NCBI RefSeq assembly: GCF_006974145.1
Contig: NZ_CP039456.1
Location: forward strand, 1,208,001-1,272,000
Direction of reading: 5' to 3'
Origin: Changchengzhania lutea
Lineage (GTDB): Bacteria; Bacteroidota; Bacteroidia; Flavobacteriales; Flavobacteriaceae
DNA: 64,000 nt
Positions within the stretch are counted from its first letter, which is position 1. The number at the start of each line of letters is the position of its first letter. A model generated the notes under the pieces. It ran no database searches, was not told the origin of the DNA, and saw nothing but the letters and a program-made list of their open reading frames with translations. Positions 18,081 to 25,282 of this stretch are shown here, piece by piece. Position numbers and translations under genes: made by a program.

Positions 18081-18846
18081 ACGCATCTCTATCGTCTAAA
18101 AACTTTAACTTATTTCGGTAGGCATTAATATGATGCTTTTCTAAGGTGACAATTTCAATCGCTTCCTTATTAGCTTCTATGTTTGTCATATTGTTACCTA
18201 ATACATCATAAGCCGCAGAATGCCCTGAGTATTCGCTATTAACACCATCAACCCCAACACGATTAACACCTATACAATAACTCATATTCTCAATCGCACG
18301 CGCCTTTAATAGCGTATCCCAAGCTGAAACCCTTGGTTTAGGCCAGTTGGCTACATAAAATATAACATCATAATCTTCGGTAATTCTAGACCAGACTGGA
18401 AACCTTAAATCATAACATATTAAAGGTCTCAATTTCCAACCTTTATATTGAATAATAAGTTTTGCGGTGCCTGCTGTATAAGTTTCGTTTTCTCCAACCA
18501 AGGTAAAGGTGTGCCGTTTATCATAATAGAAAATCTGCCCTGAAGGTTCAACAAAAAGTAAGCGGTTGTAATAATTGTTATCTTCCGAAATAACGATGCT
18601 TCCCATAAGCGCGACATGCCTTTTGGCAGCCACCGTTTTCATCCAGTTTACTGTGGGGCCATTCATTGGTTCTGCCAGAGTCTTAGCATTCATGGTAAAC
18701 CCAGATGTAAACATTTCCGGCAATACAATGATATCTAGAATTTCTGAAATACTTTCAATCTTTTCAGAAAACATGTTCCGATTCGCCTCTGGATTCTCCC
18801 AAATTAAATCTGACTGTATTAAAGCTATTTTAAGTTGATCCTCCAT
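18067..18846 (-). CDS. Omega-amidase / nitrilase-family hydrolase
   Basis: 259 residues of the carbon-nitrogen hydrolase superfamily with the full triad: Glu44 (VLPEMF), Lys110 (YYDKRHTF) and Cys144 (PLICYDLRFP). It resembles YafV/Nit2 omega-amidases, which hydrolyse alpha-ketoglutaramate and alpha-ketosuccinamate. It lies 1 base downstream of an aminotransferase of the methionine/glutamine transaminase type, which produces just such omega-amides when glutamine is the donor. That pairing supports the specific call over generic amidohydrolase. Confidence 0.85.
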   Translation of the reverse strand: MEDQLKIALIQSDLIWENPEANRNMFSEKIESISEILDIIVLPEMFTSGFTMNAKTLAEPMNGPTVNWMKTVAAKRHVALMGSIVISEDNNYYNRLLFVEPSGQIFYYDKRHTFTLVGENETYTAGTAKLIIQYKGWKLRPLICYDLRFPVWSRITEDYDVIFYVANWPKPRVSAWDTLLKARAIENMSYCIGVNRVGVDGVNSEYSGHSAAYDVLGNNMTNIEANKEAIEIVTLEKHHINAYRNKLKFLDDRDAFNLI

Positions 18847-18847
18847 A

Positions 18848-19990
18848 CTAAATAGTGTTTAAAATTTCCGCTGCTCTTTTGAGCGTGTCATCGGTTTTGG
18901 CGAAACAGAACCGAAGTACTTTACTGTTTGATGGTTTATTATAAAATACCGAAATGGGAATGGATGCTATTTTATTTTCCATAGTGAGCCGTTTTGCATA
19001 ATCGACATCTGGTTCCTCAGTAATAGCTGAGTAATCCAATAATTGAAAATAGGTGCCTTTTGAGGGTTTAAATGTAAACCTAGAATCAGCAATCAAGCTT
19101 AGAAATAAATCGCGCTTTTCTTGATAAAAACCAGGCAACGCTTGATAATGTCTTGGCTCCTGCATATACCTCGCAACTGCCCTTTGGGTGGGATGATTCA
19201 CAGAAAATACATTGAATTGATGGACTTTCCTAAACTCGTCCATGAGGTCTTTAGGTGCACAGCAATATCCCAATTTCCAACCTGTAATATGAAAGGTTTT
19301 ACCAAATGAAGCCACCACAAAACTCCGCGATTTCAAATCTGGAAACAAACAAACGCTTTGATGTGTTTCTCCATCAAAAATAATATGCTCATAAACTTCA
19401 TCACTCAATACAATAATATTGGTATTTTTGGTTAGCTCTTGTAATTGAAGCATATCCGCTTTCGAAAAAATAGTACCAATAGGATTTTGAGGCGTATTAA
19501 TAATAACCATCTTAGTCCTGTGATTAATTTTCGATGTAACCTCCGTCCAGTCGATTTTAAAATGAGGTGATTCAAGAGCAATAGAGATTGTTTTTCCACC
19601 GTTTAACATAATCGCTGGTTCATAACAATCATAAGCAGGTCGAAAAACAATAACCTCATCATTAGGTTTAATAAATGCAGAAATGATACAGAAAATAGCC
19701 TGTGTGGCACCCGCGGTTATGGTAATTTCACTTTCTACATGGTATGACGTGTTATAGAGGCTTTCAAATTTTTCAGCAATGGCTTCGCGCAATTCTAAAT
19801 GCCCAGGCATCGGTGCATATTGATTGTAACCCGACTGCATCGCTTGTGTTGTCAACGCAATCAGCTCTTGATCCATTTCAAAGTCTGGAAAGCCTTGTGA
19901 CAGATTGATGGCCTTATGCCTTTTAGTCATGTTGCCCATGATGGTGAAAATGGTCGTTCCTACCTTTGGAAGTTTGGAAATATGCTGCAT
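18848..19990 (-). CDS. PLP aminotransferase, methionine/glutamine transaminase type
   Basis: 380 residues, fold-type I class I/II aminotransferase. NTPQNPIG is at 165-172, the cofactor region around SDEVYEHI (196-203), and the PLP lysine is Lys231 in SFGKTFHITGWK. It resembles E. coli YbdL (methionine aminotransferase) and eukaryotic glutamine transaminase K. It probably regenerates methionine or aromatic amino acids from their keto acids using glutamine. It is transcribed first, with the omega-amidase gene directly after it. Confidence 0.88.
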   Translation of the reverse strand: MQHISKLPKVGTTIFTIMGNMTKRHKAINLSQGFPDFEMDQELIALTTQAMQSGYNQYAPMPGHLELREAIAEKFESLYNTSYHVESEITITAGATQAIFCIISAFIKPNDEVIVFRPAYDCYEPAIMLNGGKTISIALESPHFKIDWTEVTSKINHRTKMVIINTPQNPIGTIFSKADMLQLQELTKNTNIIVLSDEVYEHIIFDGETHQSVCLFPDLKSRSFVVASFGKTFHITGWKLGYCCAPKDLMDEFRKVHQFNVFSVNHPTQRAVARYMQEPRHYQALPGFYQEKRDLFLSLIADSRFTFKPSKGTYFQLLDYSAITEEPDVDYAKRLTMENKIASIPISVFYNKPSNSKVLRFCFAKTDDTLKRAAEILNTI

Positions 19991-20055
19991 GCCTTAAATA
20001 TACTTACTTCTTAATTCATTTCTAAAAAAAGAGACTAGAAATAAAGTCATTTTTT

Positions 20056-20116
20056 ATACCAATTATAATTGGTATCATTTAATAATTGCATTATAGAATT
20101 CGTTTAAACTTTTTCA
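20056..20116. repeat. Interspersed repeat with 20-bp palindrome
   Basis: ataccaattataattggtat (20056-20075) is a perfect palindrome, followed by gaattcgtttaaactttttc at 20098-20117. A second copy of the tail (gaactcgtttaaacttttt) lies at 15597-15615 in the glyS-comF gap. The two suggest a dispersed AT-rich element. Confidence 0.45.
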
Positions 20117-20135
20117 ATTAAAATGCTATACAGAC

Positions 20136-21905
20136 CTAAACTATATCCATCTTCTTCAACAAAAAAGACGCATTCATATTCTTGCAGACCCCTTGTTTTA
20201 GGGTATAATCAAAATGAAGTTCATCGTTTATAATTTCAGCATCAAAATAATAGTTCTTCACATCATCAAGCTCGCGTTCAATCTCACATAAACTTAAATC
20301 ATGGGTAGCAATGATTCCCGTGGCATTTGAAGCTACTAATTTTTCAACGAACTTTCTGGAACCGATGGCTTTATCGGTACTGTTGGTTCCTTTTAAGATT
20401 TCATCCAGAATAATAAAATAGGGTTCTTTTTGAATGGCATCTACAATATATTTAAGTCGTGTTAATTCTGAAAAGAAATACGAACTCTCATCGGTCAACG
20501 AATCAGAGGTGCGCATGCTGGTAATCAATTTTACAGGCGAATAGTCGCTGGATTGCGCACAGACTGGTAAGCCAACATTTGCCATAACAATATGCAAAGA
20601 CACCGTTCTTAAAAAGGTGCTTTTCCCAGCCATATTAGCACCCGTAACAATAAAAAATTGTTCGTTTTCAATAGTCAGATCACTCGCAACACGTTTTGTT
20701 ACATTTAATAAAGGATGCCCTAATTTTTTAGCTTTAACAACTGTGCTATTTGTTACGAGTTTAGGATATATAAATTCTGGATGATTGTAGGCGTAATTTC
20801 CAAATGAATTATAAGCATCAAAAAAAGAAACCACCTCAAACCAATCGGCTACTTTTGTAGCATATTCGGTAATCCACTGCTCCACTTTATAACTGTTTTT
20901 AATATCTGAAAGCATAAAGCCATTTCCAAAAATCGCAGAAATCAGGTTGTTTCTATTGTCTAAAGCATCCAATGATTTTGAGAACGATTTAAAAATACCT
21001 GAAGCTTTTTTGTGTTCCGATTGAATTTGCTGCTGCTTTTGTTGAAGCAAGCGCGACGTGAAATTTTCATTTTCAATTAAATGAAGCAGCAAGGCATATT
21101 GACGAAATGTATCTTTAACCCTATCTGTATTCGCCGCTAAAATATTTATTTTCTTAAGATAATACCCAGATATCGCTAAGCCAAAAAGTAGCCAATACCC
21201 AATAAAGGCGATATCCATAATATTAAATACCACGAGAGCGATTAAGATGACCGATAAACCCGTAAAAGCCCATGGTAACCATCGTGCCATTTTAGGAGAA
21301 AAAAGGGTGTACTCTTGTAACCAATTAATAATTTGGACGGCTGGAGTTTCAACCTGAACCAAACTAGAGGTGGCCGAATAAAACTGACGCCATTGTGGTT
21401 TAGTACTTAATTCCTTGATAGCATCTTGTCGTAACCCGATATCGGTAATGGCATTTGCTTTTAAAGCATCTGCAAGTTCTTGGGTGCCTTCTTTAATCGT
21501 TGTTCTGTTTATAAATTGAAAGAACGATCCACGTCCGAATAAATCGATATCCAAACTATAAAAATGTTGGGGATCTTGAAATTGCAGACCTTCGTTTCTG
21601 TTATGAAAATCCCCTGAAGCAATGTTAATTTCGTCTTCGTTAATTTTTACCAATGCCAGTTTAAGTTGTCGCTGCGCTTTTATATCTGTATATTTTGACA
21701 ACAAATAAATAAATACACTAATCCCAAAAATAGCTACGGCAATAGCGAATTGCCAGTTTTTGAAAAGCATATAAATACTGAGGCCAGCACCAACAAAAAC
21801 CAGCAACCTGAGCGTGCTTAACACAGTCATTTTTTTATACAGTTTTTGAGCCTCTTGCTTGTATGCTTCTTTATGTTTCTTATAATACGATAATGGGGTA
21901 TTCAT
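20136..21905 (-). CDS. Membrane-anchored MutS-like ATPase
   Basis: 589 residues. Two pairs of hydrophobic segments (about 29-69 and 210-255) are followed by a MutS core and a C-terminal MutS ATPase domain: Walker A GANMAGKST near 420-428, the MutS signature around SMRTSDSLTDESSYFFSEL, and Walker B FIILDEILKGTNS near 497. It lacks the mismatch-recognition domain I of MutS1 and the Smr domain of MutS2. Such proteins are annotated 'DNA mismatch repair protein MutS' in Flavobacteriia, but a membrane location makes a classical repair role doubtful. Convergent with nothing; monocistronic. Confidence 0.82.
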   Translation of the reverse strand: MNTPLSYYKKHKEAYKQEAQKLYKKMTVLSTLRLLVFVGAGLSIYMLFKNWQFAIAVAIFGISVFIYLLSKYTDIKAQRQLKLALVKINEDEINIASGDFHNRNEGLQFQDPQHFYSLDIDLFGRGSFFQFINRTTIKEGTQELADALKANAITDIGLRQDAIKELSTKPQWRQFYSATSSLVQVETPAVQIINWLQEYTLFSPKMARWLPWAFTGLSVILIALVVFNIMDIAFIGYWLLFGLAISGYYLKKINILAANTDRVKDTFRQYALLLHLIENENFTSRLLQQKQQQIQSEHKKASGIFKSFSKSLDALDNRNNLISAIFGNGFMLSDIKNSYKVEQWITEYATKVADWFEVVSFFDAYNSFGNYAYNHPEFIYPKLVTNSTVVKAKKLGHPLLNVTKRVASDLTIENEQFFIVTGANMAGKSTFLRTVSLHIVMANVGLPVCAQSSDYSPVKLITSMRTSDSLTDESSYFFSELTRLKYIVDAIQKEPYFIILDEILKGTNSTDKAIGSRKFVEKLVASNATGIIATHDLSLCEIERELDDVKNYYFDAEIINDELHFDYTLKQGVCKNMNASFLLKKMDIV

Positions 21906-21935
21906 AATTGGTTTTAATTGAAAAAGTAAAGAAAC

Positions 21936-21965
21936 AAAAAAGCCCTGAAATCAATCAAGGCTTTA
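21936..21965 (-). terminator. Terminator of the BI-1 gene
   Basis: On the minus strand AAAGCCTTGA pairs with TCAGGGCTTT (one G-T pair) around a TTGATT loop and is followed by a T-run. It lies 19 bases after the stop of the Bax-inhibitor-like gene. Confidence 0.85.
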
Positions 21966-21983
21966 AAAAATTTTATAAAACGA

Positions 21984-22688
21984 TTAATCTCTCGACATAA
22001 AAATACTTAGTACATACCAGAACAGCAGCATCAATGAAGCAAATAACCCTAATGCTGCTGGAATATATTGATCACTGGAATATTTATTGACCAAATTAGA
22101 GGTTTGGTACAAAATAGCTCCGGCGGCTAGAATGCACATGCCTACTGAAAACCAGAGTCCTAAATTGAATCCGAACAGCGTTCCCGCTATAATAAGTCCG
22201 ATAGCTATAAAAAAGCCTACAGTTAAACCCGCTCTTAAAAACGAAAAGTCTTTTTTGGTTACGAATACGATGGCCGATAAACCCGTAAATAAGGCCAAGG
22301 TTACTATGGCTGCCTGATTTAAAATTTCTGACCCAGACTCCATGTAGAAAGCAGCTATGTAAATAAGTGGTATAAAAATAAAAGCTTCAGCCAGAATATA
22401 AAGACCGAATGCTAAGTACTGTGTATTTTTATCGGGTGTTTTCAAGGTCATTTTCTCTGCATAGTTGGTAATAAACATAAAACCACCAAGCATAATTAAC
22501 CACCGGTAACCTTGGGTCATAGACATAGCAAATTCTACGATAGTTTCACTTTGAAGCAATAGATATTCAAAAATGACAAATACCAAAACGCCAACCGCTA
22601 CATGGCTATAGGTTTTTTTGTAAAAGGCCACTCTATCGGTTTCAGACAATTCGCTGACCATTAATTTATTTTCCATTGTGTTTTCCAT
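21984..22688 (-). CDS. Bax inhibitor-1/YccA family membrane protein
   Basis: 234 residues with seven hydrophobic segments, ending in an eighth short one (LMLLFWYVLSIF). The pattern matches BI-1/YbhL/YccA (MYRWLIMLGGFMF, LGLYILAEAFIFIPL-like helices, FGFNLGLWFSVGMCIL). The family includes a pH-gated calcium leak channel (BsYetJ); the role here is unknown. The start could be ATG at 22688 or the next Met four codons on (MENKLM). Its own terminator follows. Confidence 0.88.
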   Translation of the reverse strand: MENTMENKLMVSELSETDRVAFYKKTYSHVAVGVLVFVIFEYLLLQSETIVEFAMSMTQGYRWLIMLGGFMFITNYAEKMTLKTPDKNTQYLAFGLYILAEAFIFIPLIYIAAFYMESGSEILNQAAIVTLALFTGLSAIVFVTKKDFSFLRAGLTVGFFIAIGLIIAGTLFGFNLGLWFSVGMCILAAGAILYQTSNLVNKYSSDQYIPAALGLFASLMLLFWYVLSIFMSRD

Positions 22689-22799
22689 AAGATATAGGTT
22701 TAGACTTAGTTTGGTTCAAGGTGACAATATAATAAAAAAAAGAAACCGAATTCTTACATTTAAGTAAAAATTCGGTAAATTACTTGTTCTTTATAGATT

Positions 22800-23504
22800 T
22801 TAATCTCTACTACCAAATACTTGTAGTGCCCAATATAAAAGGGATGCCAAAGCACCAATGGCCGCTACTAAATAGGTTCTTGCCGCCCACTTAAGGGCGT
22901 CTTCAGCTCCAGCATATTCTTCTTGAGACAACATATTTTTATTTTTTAACCATGCCAAGGCTCTGTTGCTCGCATCGTACTCCACCGGTAATGTAATAAA
23001 ACTAAAAAGTGTCGCAGCTCCCATAAAAATTAAACCAAGTACCGCAATCCAGTAGCCCATACCCATGCCAGCCGCTGCGCCCAAAACAAGTCCGCCAATA
23101 ACCAGCCATTGAGACATTTTAGAGGTCACACTTACCACAGGGACTAAAGCGGATCGCATTTTTAAGGCACTATATGCTCTAGCATGTTGCACGGCGTGAC
23201 CACACTCGTGTGCCGCAACTGCTGCTGATGCTGCATTGCGTTGATTATATACAGGTTCGCTTAAGTTAACCGTCTTGTTTTTTGGGTTGTAATGATCTGT
23301 TAACTTGCCTGGTGTCGAAATAACTTGCACATCGTGAATGCCATTGTCAGACAGCATTTTTTCAGCTATCTCTGCACCACTCATTCCGTTACGCAAGTGT
23401 ACTTTGGAATATTTGGCAAACTTTCGTTTTAATTGGTTGCTTACCAACCAACTCACCAGAGCAATCGCTCCTATTAATATATAATATCCTATCATGCCAT
23501 TCAT
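22800..23504 (-). CDS. Zinc metallopeptidase, YugP-like
   Basis: 234 residues: an N-terminal TM helix (4-22), the zinc motif HECGH at 99-103 (AAHECGHAVQHA), then two or three further TM segments (about 117-165 and 210-230). This is the neutral zinc metallopeptidase (YugP/PF04298) family of membrane proteases. Substrate unknown. Monocistronic. Confidence 0.88.
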   Translation of the reverse strand: MNGMIGYYILIGAIALVSWLVSNQLKRKFAKYSKVHLRNGMSGAEIAEKMLSDNGIHDVQVISTPGKLTDHYNPKNKTVNLSEPVYNQRNAASAAVAAHECGHAVQHARAYSALKMRSALVPVVSVTSKMSQWLVIGGLVLGAAAGMGMGYWIAVLGLIFMGAATLFSFITLPVEYDASNRALAWLKNKNMLSQEEYAGAEDALKWAARTYLVAAIGALASLLYWALQVFGSRD

Positions 23505-23589
23505 AATCTTAAATTTGAATTATAAAGATAGCAAAAAGTAAGCCATTTTATTTAGCTGGAAAATTTGTCAGTTAGCCATTAAAAAATAT

Positions 23590-24681
23590 TTAGAGAACCC
23601 TATCAAAAGCTTCGGTTATTTCTTTATAGACAATGTCGCCATTTACAATATTTAACCCTTTTTCAAGCGATGGGAGGTTTTTACAAGCTTTCTCCCAACC
23701 TTGATTAGCCAGTTTAATAACGTAAGGTAAGGTCACATTGGTCAAGGCCACCGTAGAGGTGTAAGGTACTGCCCCTGGCATATTGGCCACACAATAATGC
23801 ACCACGTCATCAATAATATAGGTAGGATCTTCATGCGTTGTTGGTTTTGTAGTTTCAAAACAACCCCCTTGGTCTACGGCTACATCCACAATGACGGTAC
23901 CCGGGCGCATATCCTTTAACATGTCCCTTGTTATAAGTTTAGGGGCCTTTGCGCCTTTTATTAACACCCCACCAATTATAAGATCGCATTCCTTAATACG
24001 TTTTCTAATGTTGTATTCGCTTGAGAACTCAGTCACCACATGGTTTGGCATCACATCATTTACATAGCGGAGTTGTTTCATATTAATATCCATAATAGTG
24101 ACGTGTGCCCCTAATCCCGCTGCCATTTTTGCGGCCTGTATGCCCACAATTCCAGCGCCCAAAACTAGAACTTTTCCAGGAGGAACACCCGGTACGCCGC
24201 CCAATAAGACGCCACGACCTTTTATGGGTTTTTCTAGATACTTGGCCCCTTGCTGAATAGACATCCTGCCTGCTACCTCGGACATTGGAATTAAAAGTGG
24301 CAAAGACCCATCGGGATCTTCAACCGTTTCGTAAGCGATACAAATGGCCTTACTATCGATCATGGCATCAGTAAGCACTTCGTTTGAGGCAAAATGAAAA
24401 TAGGTAAACAGGACTTGGTTGGGCTTAATGAGTGCATACTCCTTTTCAATTGGCTCTTTCACTTTAACAATCATGTCACTTGATGCGTAGACCTCTTCTA
24501 TAGTGCTGAGAATAGTGGCACCGGCATCTTCATAATCCTTATTAAAAAAGCCACTTCCAAAACCGGCACTATCTTGAACGTAAACAACGTGCTTATTTTT
24601 CGTTAATTCAAAAACTCCAGCTGGGGTCATTCCAACACGGTTTTCATTATTTTTTATTTCAACGGGTACACCAATTTCCAT
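23590..24681 (-). CDS. ald: Alanine dehydrogenase
   Basis: NAD-dependent oxidative deamination of L-alanine to pyruvate and ammonia. 363 residues. The substrate residues known in the family are in place: Arg15 (ENRVGMTP), Lys75 (KVKEP) and His96 (FTYFHFAS). The NAD Rossmann motif VLVLGAGIVGIQAA lies near 171-184. The C-terminal MPGAVPYTSTVALTN segment is typical of Ald. Monocistronic. Confidence 0.95.
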   Translation of the reverse strand: MEIGVPVEIKNNENRVGMTPAGVFELTKNKHVVYVQDSAGFGSGFFNKDYEDAGATILSTIEEVYASSDMIVKVKEPIEKEYALIKPNQVLFTYFHFASNEVLTDAMIDSKAICIAYETVEDPDGSLPLLIPMSEVAGRMSIQQGAKYLEKPIKGRGVLLGGVPGVPPGKVLVLGAGIVGIQAAKMAAGLGAHVTIMDINMKQLRYVNDVMPNHVVTEFSSEYNIRKRIKECDLIIGGVLIKGAKAPKLITRDMLKDMRPGTVIVDVAVDQGGCFETTKPTTHEDPTYIIDDVVHYCVANMPGAVPYTSTVALTNVTLPYVIKLANQGWEKACKNLPSLEKGLNIVNGDIVYKEITEAFDRVL

Positions 24682-24835
24682 AAGTTATGCTGTTTTTTTT
24701 TGTTTAAAAATACGATGAAAATTGAGTATATCTCGATAAAAAAAACGTGGGGAAGCCGTTTTAAGGATTTGATAATATGGGGGCGATTTTATAAGAAGTC
24801 TTAAATTTGACATCTAATTAAAGGGTGAAAATTAT

Positions 24836-25108
24836 CTATTTCCCTAACTTGTTTTGATATTTAATTTTTAAAAACATTAAGAGAAAGGAAGACACCAAGG
24901 TAATGGCATTGGCAAAAATCATGGAAGGACTATTTTTTAGAAACCCATAAATAAGCCAGGACACAATACCGATAAAAAAAAGAATGAGCATGGGCAGTGA
25001 TAAACTCGATACATCCTTGGTTTTCCATGTTTGATATACCTGAGGAAGAAAGGCTGCAGTTGTTAAAAAAGCAGCTACAAAACCAATAATTTCAATGTTA
25101 TTACTCAT
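24836..25108 (-). CDS. SemiSWEET sugar transporter
   Basis: 90 residues with three TM helices and a PQ-loop (FLPQVYQTWKTKDVSSLS; Pro22-Gln23). Bacterial SemiSWEETs work as dimers that flip mono- or disaccharides down their gradient. The length and single triple-helix bundle match the family. Substrate cannot be read. Confidence 0.9.
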   Translation of the reverse strand: MSNNIEIIGFVAAFLTTAAFLPQVYQTWKTKDVSSLSLPMLILFFIGIVSWLIYGFLKNSPSMIFANAITLVSSFLLMFLKIKYQNKLGK

Positions 25109-25143
25109 AATTTTAAAAGTGGGTTCTTGTAGATGTATGACTA

Positions 25144-25281
25144 GTCATTTCGAACAAAGAGAGAAATCTTATAATTTGTAAAGCATTACATTATCTTTTT
25201 AATGAGATGTCTCACTCGTATCTCATTTCGACATGATAGAAACGATAAACAGGTTCCCACATCGTGCTTCCTCGGAATGAC
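25144..25281. repeat. REP-like dyad repeat at the leuS 3' end
   Basis: Begins gtcatttcga (25144-25153) and ends tcggaatgac (25272-25281), the terminal dyad of the flavobacterial 'gtcatttcga...tcggaatgac' intergenic repeat, with an internal tcatttcgacatg copy at 25224. It ends 2 bases from the leuS stop codon. Confidence 0.6.
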
Positions 25282-25282
25282 C

